Positions 52,278-61,745 of a stretch of 64,000 nt of DNA are shown here, one piece after another. The DNA is from Nitrospira sp. SG-bin1. GTDB lineage: Bacteria > Nitrospirota > Nitrospiria > Nitrospirales > Nitrospiraceae. The DNA is taken from assembly GCA_002083365.1 (NCBI GenBank), contig LVWS01000031.1:1-64000 (forward strand). The letters are read 5' to 3'. A program made the position numbers and the translations under genes. The notes beneath the pieces are model-generated. The model did no database searches, was not told the DNA's origin, and saw nothing but the letters and a program-made list of their open reading frames with translations. Positions within the stretch are counted from its first letter, which is position 1; every line of letters starts with the position of its first letter.

Positions 52278-53336
52278 ATGAATCGTTGGCGCGGAGTCAT
52301 TGAGGAATACCGAAAATTCCTTCCCGTCACGGAAAAGACCCCGGTGATCAGCCTGGGGGAGGGAAACACGCCGCTGATCAGGGCCACGAGGCTTGCCAAG
52401 GCGATCGCCCCCGGAGTCGAACTCTATCTCAAGTTTGAAGGCGTCAACCCCACCGGTTCGTTCAAGGACCGCGGGATGACGTTGGCTATTTCGAAGGCCG
52501 TAGAAAACGGCGCGCGAGCCGTGATGTGCGCGTCCACCGGCAATACCTCCGCGTCGGCCGCCGCCTATGGGGCGCGAGCGGGATTGTCCGTCTACGTGTT
52601 GATCCCTGCCGGCAAGATCGCGATGGGAAAGCTGTCCCAGGCCATGATGCACCAGGCGACGGTGATTCAGATCGAGGGGAATTTCGATCAAGCACTGACG
52701 CTGGTGAAAGATTTTTCGGCGTCGCTGCACATAGAATTAGTGAACTCGGTCAATCCATTCAGAATTGAAGGTCAGAAGACCGCGGCGTTTGAGGTGTGCG
52801 ATCAACTCGGCGACGCTCCGACGCTCCATGTCCTACCGGTCGGGAACGCAGGGAACATCACCGCCTATTGGAAAGGGTACCGGGAATATCGGGCGGCGAA
52901 TCAGATCATGCGGGTGCCCCGTATGATGGGATTTCAAGCCGCGGGTGCCGCGCCGATCGTCTTGGGCCGCGTGGTCGATCAACCCCAGACCATTGCGACC
53001 GCCATTCGAATCGGTAACCCCGCCAGTTGGGCTACGGCTTTGAAGGCCGTGGAGGAATCAGCGGGCGTGATCGACATGGTTACCGATGAAGAAATTCTTC
53101 AGGCCTACGCCATGGTGGCGGCTACCGAAGGAGTGTTTTGTGAGCCGGCCTCCGCTGCGTCCGTGGCAGGCGTCGCCAAATTGCATCGAACCAAGGCCCT
53201 ACGGGAGGGAGAGACCGTCGTATGTACGTTGACAGGGCATGGGTTGAAGGATGCCGATACGGCCATCAGCGTGTCCAAGCCGCCGATGACCGTCAAGGCT
53301 ACGCGAGAGGATGTCGCTCGTCTCTTGGATATCTGA
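52278..53336 (+). CDS. thrC: Threonine synthase
   Basis: 352 residues. PLP lysine in GSFKDRGMT; ASTGNTSASAAAYGARAG binds phosphate. It converts O-phosphohomoserine to threonine. It is the short class of threonine synthase. Three bases after hom. Confidence 0.95.
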   Translation: MNRWRGVIEEYRKFLPVTEKTPVISLGEGNTPLIRATRLAKAIAPGVELYLKFEGVNPTGSFKDRGMTLAISKAVENGARAVMCASTGNTSASAAAYGARAGLSVYVLIPAGKIAMGKLSQAMMHQATVIQIEGNFDQALTLVKDFSASLHIELVNSVNPFRIEGQKTAAFEVCDQLGDAPTLHVLPVGNAGNITAYWKGYREYRAANQIMRVPRMMGFQAAGAAPIVLGRVVDQPQTIATAIRIGNPASWATALKAVEESAGVIDMVTDEEILQAYAMVAATEGVFCEPASAASVAGVAKLHRTKALREGETVVCTLTGHGLKDADTAISVSKPPMTVKATREDVARLLDI

Positions 53337-53352
53337 TGGGCGTGTGGACCGC

Positions 53353-54561
53353 ATGAAATACGTGATCGTGCATGCCGGTGGGATGGCAGACCGCCCACAT
53401 GCGGAACTCAATGGTCGAACACCGCTGCAAGCGGCGGCGACGCCTCATCTCGATCAGCTCGCTCAAATCGGGGAACTCGGCCTGCTCATGATTCCGAGCG
53501 AGGGAATTCGCCACGGGGGTGGATTGCTCGGTGCGGCGATCCTCGGCTATGACCCAAAGAAGTACTACCAGGGGCCTGGGCCCCTGGAAGCGGCGAGCTT
53601 GGGGGTCTCGGTGACGGAACATGACGTGGTCTATCGCTGCACGATGGTGACGTTGCGTCCGGAGGGCGGGAAGGGCGCCGAGATCAAAAAATTAGGCCCC
53701 AACGTGATCTTGGACGACGCGACAGCCGGCCTGATCGAGACGGAAGAGGCGCGCGAATTGATCGAAGCGCTCAACGAGCAAGTCGGGTCTGAAGCCATTC
53801 AGTTCTATCCGGGCGCCGGTCATCGTCACCTCATGGTCTGGGTGAACGGCAAGCCGCGGGCCGTCTGCAGCGATCCGCAGTCGGTCCTCGGTCGCTCCAT
53901 CGCCGATGCATTACCGACTGGGGATGGTGCCGATATTCTTCGGAAACTCATGGATGCGGCCCATGTGATCATGCGAGATCATCCGGTTAATGAAGAACGA
54001 ATGGCTGAGGGGAAGAAGCCGGCAAACTGCGTGTGGTTGTGGGGCGAAGGGCGAGCCGTCATGTGGCCCAGCTTGACGGAAAAACATGAGATTGCCGGGG
54101 CTATCGTGGCGACCAGCGACGTCTATCGAGGTGTCGGGATCTGTGCCGGCCTCGATGCGGTCGATCCGGATCGACTGGCCGACGGCGATCTCCGCACCAG
54201 GGCCTCCGTGGCGCTCGCCGAGTTTGCCAAGAAGGATTTTGTGTATGTCCATGCCAGGTTGACGGACGAGATCATCCACGGCACCGATATCAAGGCCAAA
54301 GTTCGCGGCATCGAGGAGTTTGATCGTCACCTGGTTGGTCCGCTCGTCGAAGGATTGACCAAACAAGGACCCTATCGTTTCCTGATCGTGTGCGAGCATG
54401 GGAGAGGGGTGGACGGTCAACCGTTCTACGCGTTCGGTGAGGGTGGTAAAAAGGTTTCCGGATCGGTCAACCGTCGCTTCACCGAGTCGGATGCTCAGGC
54501 AGCCGACACACCAGCTCGAGACGCCACCAAGTTTGCGAACAAATTCTTCTCCAAAAGCTGA
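53353..54561 (+). CDS. ApgM-like protein, proposed homoserine kinase (TIGR02535 type)
   Basis: 402 residues from ATG 53353; the frame starts upstream at 53311, overlapping thrC. MKYVIVHAGGMADRPHAELNGRTPLQAA is the alkaline-phosphatase-superfamily phosphoglycerate-mutase-like start. The branch beside thrC and hom lacks the usual thrB and is proposed to be a homoserine kinase. Position between thrC and lysC agrees. Activity as a phosphoglycerate mutase is the alternative. The metal-site residues look intact (CEHGRGVD near the C-terminus). Confidence 0.75.
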   Translation: MKYVIVHAGGMADRPHAELNGRTPLQAAATPHLDQLAQIGELGLLMIPSEGIRHGGGLLGAAILGYDPKKYYQGPGPLEAASLGVSVTEHDVVYRCTMVTLRPEGGKGAEIKKLGPNVILDDATAGLIETEEARELIEALNEQVGSEAIQFYPGAGHRHLMVWVNGKPRAVCSDPQSVLGRSIADALPTGDGADILRKLMDAAHVIMRDHPVNEERMAEGKKPANCVWLWGEGRAVMWPSLTEKHEIAGAIVATSDVYRGVGICAGLDAVDPDRLADGDLRTRASVALAEFAKKDFVYVHARLTDEIIHGTDIKAKVRGIEEFDRHLVGPLVEGLTKQGPYRFLIVCEHGRGVDGQPFYAFGEGGKKVSGSVNRRFTESDAQAADTPARDATKFANKFFSKS

Positions 54562-54566
54562 CCATT

Positions 54567-55790
54567 GTGGCGTTGATCGTACAAAAATATGGCGGAACCT
54601 CGGTCGGAACGGTCGAACGCATCCACCGAGTCGCCGACCGAGTCTCTCGAACGCAGCAAGAGGGCAATCAGGTCGTCGTCGTGCTCTCCGCCATGAGCGG
54701 GGAGACCGATCGACTGATCAAGCTCGCTCACGAGGTCACGGCCGCCCCTGACGAACGAGAGATGGACATGTTGCTCTCGACGGGAGAACGCGTCACCATC
54801 GCCCTGCTGGCGATGGAATTACGAGGGCGAGGCATCAATGCACGGTCCTTTACGGGTCGCCAGGTCGGCATCATGACCGACAGTGCCCATACCAAGGCAC
54901 GGATCGCGCGCGTGACGGCGGACCGGCTCCGCGAGGCGCTGGACCACGGGATTGTCCCCATTGTTGCTGGTTTTCAGGGCATCAACGAGCGGTCGGATGT
55001 GACGACGCTCGGACGAGGCGGGTCCGATTTGTCCGCCGTCGCAGTGGCGGCGGCGCTGAAAGCCGATCGGTGCATTATCTTCACCGATGTGGATGGGGTC
55101 TATACTGCGGATCCGAACATCGTGCCGGCCGCGAAACGGATCGATAAGATTGCCTATGAAGAAATGCTCGAGATGGCAAGCCTGGGGGCCAAAGTGCTCC
55201 AGACTCGGTCGGTGGAATTCGCGGCCAAATTCAACGTCCCGGTCGAAGTGAATTCCAGCTTCAAGGAAGGAAAGGGAACGCTCGTGACGAAGGAAGACAC
55301 GGACATGGAAGCGGCGGCGGTCGCCGGAGTCACCGGGGACCGAAATCAAGCGAAAATCACGATCGTCGGCGTCCCGGACAAGCCAGGCATCGCCGCCAGG
55401 ATTTTTGGTCCGGTCGCGGAATCCCATATCAATGTCGACATGATCATCCAGAACGTAAGTCAAGCGGCTATGACGGATATGTCCTTTACCGTGCCCCGCG
55501 CCGACCTCAAGAAAGCCGTGCCGCTCATCCAAGCCGTGGCGAAAGACATCGAAGCCAAGTCTGTGTCGGTGACGGAAGCCATCGCAAAAGTCTCGCTCAT
55601 CGGCGTGGGCATGCGGTCGCATTCAGGCGTGGCGGCGAAGATGTTCGAGGTGCTGTCCCGCGAGGGCATCAACATCATGATGATCAGCACGTCGGAGATC
55701 AAAATCTCCTGCGTCATCGATGAGAAATACCTCGAACTGGCCATGCGCTCTCTCCATTCAGCCTTCGATCTCGATCAAGCGCAGGCCTGA
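54567..55790 (+). CDS. lysC: Aspartate kinase
   Basis: 407 residues from GTG 54567. ALIVQKYGGTSVGTVERI start, GRGGSDLSAVAVAAAL and FTDVDGVYTADPNI are kinase motifs; two ACT domains follow (about 265 onwards). First step of lysine/threonine/methionine synthesis. Last gene of the cluster. Confidence 0.96.
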   Translation: MALIVQKYGGTSVGTVERIHRVADRVSRTQQEGNQVVVVLSAMSGETDRLIKLAHEVTAAPDEREMDMLLSTGERVTIALLAMELRGRGINARSFTGRQVGIMTDSAHTKARIARVTADRLREALDHGIVPIVAGFQGINERSDVTTLGRGGSDLSAVAVAAALKADRCIIFTDVDGVYTADPNIVPAAKRIDKIAYEEMLEMASLGAKVLQTRSVEFAAKFNVPVEVNSSFKEGKGTLVTKEDTDMEAAAVAGVTGDRNQAKITIVGVPDKPGIAARIFGPVAESHINVDMIIQNVSQAAMTDMSFTVPRADLKKAVPLIQAVAKDIEAKSVSVTEAIAKVSLIGVGMRSHSGVAAKMFEVLSREGINIMMISTSEIKISCVIDEKYLELAMRSLHSAFDLDQAQA

Positions 55791-56110
55791 GAGAGCCGAC
55801 CAAGGCCTGACACTTGTCGATTGATCAGTGACGGGTGAAAGCATTCCTTCCCGTCGACGTCCAGCCCACTCTGTTGAGCTGTCAAGAATAGAACGTTCGT
55901 TTCATTTATAGAAGGCTTATTTGCCTGTGACGCAAGGGAAAGCATCCGGAACAGTCAACTTGGAGAAACCAACGATTCAAGGCTATGAACATGCCGCTTG
56001 TGCCGTCGGCCCCATGTGGCATGCCTATTGACAGTCACTCAGGTTCCCGCGAACCGCTCGGCCCTTGACGTCTCGACAGGGGAGCCCTTCTCCTGATACC
56101 CTTCCTTCCC
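55791..56110 (+). other. Intergenic region, lysC to cimA
   Basis: About 320 bases without an ORF that can be supported. No clear promoter hexamers, hairpin with T run or riboswitch-like structure was seen by eye. Confidence 0.4.
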
Positions 56111-57778
56111 ATGGCTCGAAAATCCTCACGATCCCGCGCTGCTCGCGCGTCGCATGAGTCGCAGCCGGTGCTTACAGGGAAACCGTCTGCGCAGCGTATG
56201 GCCGCGTTGGAAATCTACGATACGACCTTGCGTGACGGCGCCCAGGCCGAGGATGTCAGTTTTTCGGCCGAAGACAAAGTACTTATCGCGCAAAAGTTGG
56301 ACAGTCTCGGGGTGCATTTTATTGAAGGCGGCTGGCCGGGCGCGAATCCGAAAGACATTGAGTTCTTCCGGATGATCAAGACGATTCCGCTGAAACATGC
56401 CGACGTCATCGCGTTCGGATCGACCAGGAAAGCCAGCAATGCCGTGCGCAAAGATCCCAATCTCCAGGCCTTGCTCGCGGCCGAGACCACAACGATCACA
56501 CTCTTCGGGAAAACCTGGTCGCTCCACGTCACTGATGCGCTCGGCATTTCGCTGACGAAAAACTTAGAACTGATCGACGATTCCATCGCATACCTTCGGG
56601 AGAAGGGCCGTCGGGTGTTCTACGACGCGGAGCATTTCTTCGACGGCTACAAGACCAATCCGGAGTATGCGCTCGCCACCATCAAGAAAGCGGTGGAGGC
56701 TGGTGCGGAGCGAGTGATTCTGTGCGACACGAACGGCGGGACGATGCCATGGGAAATACGTGAGATCTGCGGCGTGGTCCAACGCGCGTGTCAGGTGCCA
56801 CTGGGCATTCATGCCCATAACGACTGTGACATGGCCGTGGCCAATTCCTTGGTGGCGATCGAAATGGGCATCGTCCAGGTCCAGGGGACAATCAACGGGA
56901 TCGGAGAGCGTTGCGGCAATGCCAATCTTTGTTCGATCATCCCCAATCTTGAACTGAAGATGAAGCGTCCGGCTTTGACCGATCGGTTGAGCCATCTGAA
57001 GGACGTGTCAGGGTTCGTGACCGAGATCGCGAATTTGATGCCGAACAAGCACCAACCCTATGTCGGGGATTCCGCCTTTGCCCACAAGGGAGGCGTCCAT
57101 ATTCATGCGGTGCTCAAGAATCCGGCGACCTATGAGCATATCGATCCGGCTCAGGTCGGGAATCGCCAGCGGATGCTGATCTCCGATTACGGAGGCCGGA
57201 GCGGTCTCCTGGACAAGATCGAGGCCTACGGAATCCAGCTCCCCAAGAACCACTCCAAGGTCGATGAGCTGATCCACACGCTGAAGCATCGGGAGAGTCA
57301 AGGCTATCAATTCGAGGGAGCCGAAGGCTCGTTCGAACTCCTCATGCGGAAGGCGATGGGAAGCCATCGGCCGTCGTTTCAATTGCTTGGGTTTCGCGTG
57401 ATTGTCGAAAAAAAACAAGAAGATGGACAACCCCTTTCCGAGGCGACCGTCATGGTCAAGGTCGGCGAGGCGGTCGAGCATACGGCGGCGGTCGGGGCCG
57501 GACCGGTCAATGCCCTTGACCACGCCTTACGCAAGGCATTGGAAAAATTCTATCCCCAACTCCGAGAGGTGAGACTTCTAGACTATAAGGTGCGGGTGTT
57601 GGCGGCCAATCGAGGGACCGAATCGAAGGTGCGGGTCTTGATCGAGTCCGGAGACCACAAGGATAAATGGGGAACGGTCGGGGTATCCGAGAACATTATC
57701 GAGGCGACGTGGCAGGCGCTCGTTGATAGTATCGAATACAAACTTCTGGAACAAGAAGGCGGGTTTCGAAAGCCATAG
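56111..57778 (+). CDS. cimA: (R)-citramalate synthase
   Basis: 555 residues from ATG 56111; a later ATG at 56198 (MAALEIYDTTL) is possible because the first 29 residues are basic and low complexity. YDTTLRDGAQAEDVSFS is the HMGL-like catalytic loop; HAHNDCDMAVANSLVAIEMG and GIGERCGNANL follow; a LeuA-type regulatory domain is at the end. The long form with GAQAED is citramalate synthase and not isopropylmalate synthase. It condenses pyruvate and acetyl-CoA for isoleucine synthesis. Confidence 0.88.
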   Translation: MARKSSRSRAARASHESQPVLTGKPSAQRMAALEIYDTTLRDGAQAEDVSFSAEDKVLIAQKLDSLGVHFIEGGWPGANPKDIEFFRMIKTIPLKHADVIAFGSTRKASNAVRKDPNLQALLAAETTTITLFGKTWSLHVTDALGISLTKNLELIDDSIAYLREKGRRVFYDAEHFFDGYKTNPEYALATIKKAVEAGAERVILCDTNGGTMPWEIREICGVVQRACQVPLGIHAHNDCDMAVANSLVAIEMGIVQVQGTINGIGERCGNANLCSIIPNLELKMKRPALTDRLSHLKDVSGFVTEIANLMPNKHQPYVGDSAFAHKGGVHIHAVLKNPATYEHIDPAQVGNRQRMLISDYGGRSGLLDKIEAYGIQLPKNHSKVDELIHTLKHRESQGYQFEGAEGSFELLMRKAMGSHRPSFQLLGFRVIVEKKQEDGQPLSEATVMVKVGEAVEHTAAVGAGPVNALDHALRKALEKFYPQLREVRLLDYKVRVLAANRGTESKVRVLIESGDHKDKWGTVGVSENIIEATWQALVDSIEYKLLEQEGGFRKP

Positions 57779-57897
57779 GCAACTTTATTCTTGACAGGTC
57801 CCGTAACCTCACGTAACTTAAGCAAAACTCACCGCATCGTGAGAAGAGCATCGGAGCGAGAACGCGGCGGGTTGCAGTGGTCGCGTAGGGGGGTGGC

Positions 57898-58173
57898 ATG
57901 AGAAAGGCGGATATCGCAGAGGAAATTTTCAAACAAGTCGGTATCTCAAAGAATGAAGCCTCGGATATCGTGGAATTTGTGCTGAATCTGTTGAAGTCCG
58001 TCTTGCAGAAGGGAGAATCGGTCAAGATCGCGGGGTTTGGAAATTTTGTGGTGCGCAGCAAAGGCGCGCGCAAGGGACGCAACCCTCGAACTGGAGAAGA
58101 AATTGGGATTACTCCCCGTCGAGTTGTTACATTTCGGCCAAGCCAGGTGTTCAAAAAGTACGTCAACTCGTAA
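57898..58173 (+). CDS. ihfA: Integration host factor alpha subunit / HU family
   Basis: 91 residues. MRKADIAEEIFKQVGISKNEASDIVEFVLNLLK and GFGNFVVRSKGARKGRNPRTGEEI...RRVVTFRPSQVFK are IHF/HU hallmarks. Bends DNA. The MerR-like gene follows 42 bases later, the common ihfA-merR order. Confidence 0.9.
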   Translation: MRKADIAEEIFKQVGISKNEASDIVEFVLNLLKSVLQKGESVKIAGFGNFVVRSKGARKGRNPRTGEEIGITPRRVVTFRPSQVFKKYVNS

Positions 58174-58215
58174 GTCTGCTTCACTCACATCATCGACCGC
58201 ACCGTGAGGCCGGTC

Positions 58216-58566
58216 ATGGGAACTGAGCCCAGGCTGGGGAGCAAGGTATTCTATAAAATCGGTGAAGTGAGTCAATTGACGAAGCTTCCCGCCTATGTGC
58301 TCCGTTTCTGGGAATCTCAATTCACGTTTTTGAGACCCAAAAAGAGTCGAGGGAACCAACGCCTCTATGTGCAACGAGATGTCGAAACCGTGTTGCAAAT
58401 CAAACGCATGCTCTATGAGGAGGGTCATACCCTCGAGGGTGTCAAGCGCTATTGGGTGCGCCGCGGGCGGGCCGCGTCCCGTCGGCTGCGCCCGAGGGAA
58501 GTTGCCAAGAAGTTGAGGGGGGATCTTCAAGTTATTTTGAAAATCATCGACTCACATTCAGCTTGA
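58216..58566 (+). CDS. MerR-family transcriptional regulator
   Basis: 116 residues from ATG 58216 (GAGG upstream; GTG 58204 possible). FYKIGEVSQLTKLPAYVLRFWESQF...RPKKSRGNQRLYVQRDVETVLQIKRMLYEEGHTLEGVKRYW is the N-terminal MerR HTH; no effector domain, only a basic tail. Downstream of ihfA. Confidence 0.88.
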   Translation: MGTEPRLGSKVFYKIGEVSQLTKLPAYVLRFWESQFTFLRPKKSRGNQRLYVQRDVETVLQIKRMLYEEGHTLEGVKRYWVRRGRAASRRLRPREVAKKLRGDLQVILKIIDSHSA

Positions 58567-58638
58567 ACGAAGGAACGTTTCAACCGAAGACTGTCACGTG
58601 CTCATCGACCGAGAGACGTATCTGGGAGACACAAATGT

Positions 58639-58715
58639 CGGGGCGTAGCGCAGCCCGGTAGCGCACTCGCTTGGGGTGCGAGTGGTCGTGGGTTCAAATC
58701 CCGCCGCCCCGACCA
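58639..58715 (+). tRNA. tRNA-Pro (GGG)
   Basis: Cloverleaf with acceptor CGGGGCG/CGCCCCG, anticodon stem ACTCGC/GCGAGT with loop TTGGGGT (anticodon GGG), T arm GTGGGTTCAAATCCCGC, and encoded CCA. 77 nucleotides. Confidence 0.95.
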
Positions 58716-58783
58716 GTTTGCCTCGTCTCGGCCGAAGAGTGTTTGAAACGTGAGTATCACTAATCGCTTTAATTCCGACAGCG

Positions 58784-58808
58784 GAGCTGCCTTGCGCAGC
58801 TCTTTTTT
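58784..58808 (+). terminator. Terminator after tRNA-Pro
   Basis: GAGCTGC and GCAGCTC with a CTTGC loop, then six T. It lies about 70 bases past the tRNA and 15 before surE. Confidence 0.88.
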
Positions 58809-58822
58809 ATTGAACGCCGACT

Positions 58823-59635
58823 ATGCGCATCCTCGTCACCAATGACGATGGGATTCACTCGCCGGGGATCACGGCGCTGGCGAAGGCGCTGGCGGCGATT
58901 GGTGAGGTCTGGATTGTGGCTCCCGATCGCGAGCGTACGGCTGTCGGGCATGGCGTGACATTACACAAGCCCCTGCGTATTCACCAGGTTGGTCCGCGGA
59001 CGTATGCCGTGAACGGCACGCCGGTGGATTGCGTGAATCTTGCGCTGCTTAAAGTCATGCCCAAGCCACCTGCCATCGTCGTGTCCGGTATCAATAAAGG
59101 AGTGAATCTCGGTGATGATGTGATGTACTCGGGCACCGTATCCGCGGCGATGGAAGGAACCATTCTCGGCGTCCCCTCCGTAGCGGTCTCTCAAGAAGGA
59201 TTGGACGCCTTTCGCTTTGACGTCGGGGCGGCCTATGCCGTCCGCGTAGTCAGGCTGGTTCTGGCCCAGGGGCTTCCTGAAGAGACGCTGTTGAACGTCA
59301 ATATTCCGAACCGTTTTCGTCATGGAATCAAGGGGGTACGGGTCACTTGCCTGAGCCGAAGGCGGTTTCACAATCCGATCATCGAAAAGCTTGATCCGCA
59401 CGGACGCAAATATTATTGGATCGCGGGCGAACGGATTTCATGGAGTCGCAGTAAGGATGCTGATCACGAGGCAATCGAAGAAGGCTTTGTCTCTATCACG
59501 CCGGTCCGCTTGGACAGCACGCACCACGGAGCGCTGGATCATTTCCGCGCCTGGGAGCCGATCATGAACCGGGGGATCAGGAAAGCTCAACCGCCCCGTC
59601 GCCGATCGAGCCGCACCGGACAGATAGAGGCGTGA
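58823..59635 (+). CDS. surE: 5'-nucleotidase SurE
   Basis: 270 residues. MRILVTNDDGIHSPGI with the metal-binding Asp pair, and SGINKGVNLGDDVMYSGTVSAAMEG, the family motifs. Hydrolyses nucleoside monophosphates. The dedA gene overlaps its stop. Confidence 0.95.
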   Translation: MRILVTNDDGIHSPGITALAKALAAIGEVWIVAPDRERTAVGHGVTLHKPLRIHQVGPRTYAVNGTPVDCVNLALLKVMPKPPAIVVSGINKGVNLGDDVMYSGTVSAAMEGTILGVPSVAVSQEGLDAFRFDVGAAYAVRVVRLVLAQGLPEETLLNVNIPNRFRHGIKGVRVTCLSRRRFHNPIIEKLDPHGRKYYWIAGERISWSRSKDADHEAIEEGFVSITPVRLDSTHHGALDHFRAWEPIMNRGIRKAQPPRRRSSRTGQIEA

Positions 59636-60273
59636 TGGGAGGATTGATCGAAGCCATCATCGGCGAGTTGAGCCGGTTTGTCATCGCCTGTATTTCCCGA
59701 TTTGGCTATGGGGGCATCGTTTTTACGATGGCCGTCGAAAGTGCCTGCATTCCGCTTCCCAGTGAAATCATCATGCCGTTTTCCGGCTATCTGGTCATGA
59801 CCGGTCAGTTCACCATGCTCGGAGTCACGCTGGCCGGCGCCGTGGGCAATGTGCTCGGGTCGATTGTTGCGTATTACGCGGGTGTTTGGGGGGGGCGGCC
59901 ATTTGCGGAGCGTTATGGGCCGTATTTTCTGGTCTCGCACCATGATTTGGATATCGCCGACCGTTGGTTCGCCAAATATGGAGAAGCCGCGGTCTTTTTC
60001 AGCAGAATGCTCCCGGTGGTCCGGACATTCATCTCGCTTCCCGCCGGCATTGCGAAGATGAATTTCCCCCGGTTCGTCCTCTTCACCTTTGTGGGCGCGC
60101 TGCCCTGGTGCTATCTGCTGGCCTATATCGGCCTTCGCATGGGCGAACAGTGGGAGCATCTGCGGGATTATTTCCATCAATTTGACATCGTCATCGGCCT
60201 GGTTTTGGCCGCAGCCATCGGATACTTCCTCTGGTCGCACTGGCCCGCCAGACGTACGAGCCCAGGGTCATAA
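59635..60273 (+). CDS. DedA-family membrane protein
   Basis: 212 residues from ATG 59635, overlapping the surE stop (TGATG). Several membrane segments and the SNARE-associated motif: CIPLPSEIIMPFSGY, GSIVAYYAGVWGGRPFAERYG and FFSRMLPVVRTFISLPAGIAKMN. DedA proteins help flip lipid carriers at the inner membrane. 5 bases before cysS. Confidence 0.92.
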   Translation: MGGLIEAIIGELSRFVIACISRFGYGGIVFTMAVESACIPLPSEIIMPFSGYLVMTGQFTMLGVTLAGAVGNVLGSIVAYYAGVWGGRPFAERYGPYFLVSHHDLDIADRWFAKYGEAAVFFSRMLPVVRTFISLPAGIAKMNFPRFVLFTFVGALPWCYLLAYIGLRMGEQWEHLRDYFHQFDIVIGLVLAAAIGYFLWSHWPARRTSPGS

Positions 60274-60278
60274 GCGCC

Positions 60279-61745
60279 ATGCTCAAGCTGTTCAATACGC
60301 TGACCGGACGGCAAGAACTGTTCGCGCCGATTGAACCGAACAAAGTACGCATGTATGTCTGTGGCGTGACCGTCTATGACTATTGCCACATCGGCCATGC
60401 GCGGAGTGCATTGGTCTTTGACGTGCTTCGGCGTTACTTGGAATATAGCGGCTATGCCGTGACATTCGTGAAGAACTTCACGGACGTGGACGACAAGATC
60501 ATTAAGCGGGCGAACGAACAGGGGGTGTCCTGCGAGGCGGTGACAGCCAAGTATATTCAGGCGTATCACGAGGACATGGGGAAGCTGGGTATTCGAGCCG
60601 CGACGGAAGAGCCGAAGGCCACGGAACATATTGACGACATCGTTCAACTCACGGAACGATTAGTGGCCAAGGGCTTAGCGTACGCCGTGGATGGGGACGT
60701 GTACTTTGAAGTGGCGAAATATCCGGATTACGGACGCCTCTCGAAACGACGGCTTGAGGAGTTGCAAGCCGGAGCGCGCGTGGATGTGGATGAACGGAAG
60801 CATCACCCGATGGACTTCGCCCTTTGGAAAAGCAGTAAGCCGGGCGAGCCGGCATGGGAGAGCCCATGGGGGGCGGGACGGCCGGGTTGGCATATCGAAT
60901 GTTCCGCCATGTCGATTCGGCACTTGGGTGAAACCTTCGACATCCATGGCGGCGGGATGGACCTGATTTTTCCGCATCATGAGAACGAGATCGCGCAATC
61001 CTGCGGCGCCACGGGAAAGGAGTTCGCCCGCTATTGGGTGCACAACGGATTTGTACAGATCAATAAAGAAAAGATGTCGAAGTCGCTGGGGAACTTCTTC
61101 ACGATCCGTGAGATCTTTGAGAAGTCGGAATGGTCGGAGGAGGTGACGGGTGAGATTCTCCGATATTTTCTCCTTTCGACTCATTATCACGGACCGCTCG
61201 ATTTTTCCGATCAAGCATTGAAAGAGGCGAAGAACGCGTTGAATGGGTTCTATGACCTCTTTGGACGGTTAGCTGAGCCGGGTGGAAATGAGATGACGAA
61301 TCCGAGCCTCGATGCGGCAATAAATCGCTGCAGGGCCGAGTTCAGCGCTGCCATGGATGACGACTTGAATACGCCTGTGGCGATTGCAGCCTTACAGCGA
61401 TTGCGAAGCGATGCGAATAAATTGCTTGGCCAAAGCCTTTCCGCTGAAGGGCGCCGAAGAGTTAGAGAGGAATTTTGGTCGCTTGGCAGCAACCTAGGGC
61501 TGTTTCAGTTGGACCGGTGGCAATTCGGTAGTGCCGTATCAGAAGCTTTCCCGCTCAACATTGATGAAACTACGACCGACAGATCTGTTCTTAATGAGAC
61601 GGACATCGACAGGATGTTAATAGAGCGCAGAGAGGCTCGGAGTCGAAAAGACTTTAGACGGGCAGATGAAATCCGTCAGTCGCTCGCAGCCCAAGGCATC
61701 ATCATCGAGGACAAGCCCGATGGCACCAGCCGGTGGAAGCGCTGA
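60279..61745 (+). CDS. cysS: Cysteinyl-tRNA synthetase
   Basis: 488 residues. Zinc and ATP sites: VCGVTVYDYCHIGHARS (HIGH) and NKEKMSKSLGNFF (KMSKS), with WHIECSAMS and HHENEIAQS. C-terminal anticodon-binding domain ends REARSRKDFRRADEIRQSL. Charges tRNA-Cys. Confidence 0.97.
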   Translation: MLKLFNTLTGRQELFAPIEPNKVRMYVCGVTVYDYCHIGHARSALVFDVLRRYLEYSGYAVTFVKNFTDVDDKIIKRANEQGVSCEAVTAKYIQAYHEDMGKLGIRAATEEPKATEHIDDIVQLTERLVAKGLAYAVDGDVYFEVAKYPDYGRLSKRRLEELQAGARVDVDERKHHPMDFALWKSSKPGEPAWESPWGAGRPGWHIECSAMSIRHLGETFDIHGGGMDLIFPHHENEIAQSCGATGKEFARYWVHNGFVQINKEKMSKSLGNFFTIREIFEKSEWSEEVTGEILRYFLLSTHYHGPLDFSDQALKEAKNALNGFYDLFGRLAEPGGNEMTNPSLDAAINRCRAEFSAAMDDDLNTPVAIAALQRLRSDANKLLGQSLSAEGRRRVREEFWSLGSNLGLFQLDRWQFGSAVSEAFPLNIDETTTDRSVLNETDIDRMLIERREARSRKDFRRADEIRQSLAAQGIIIEDKPDGTSRWKR

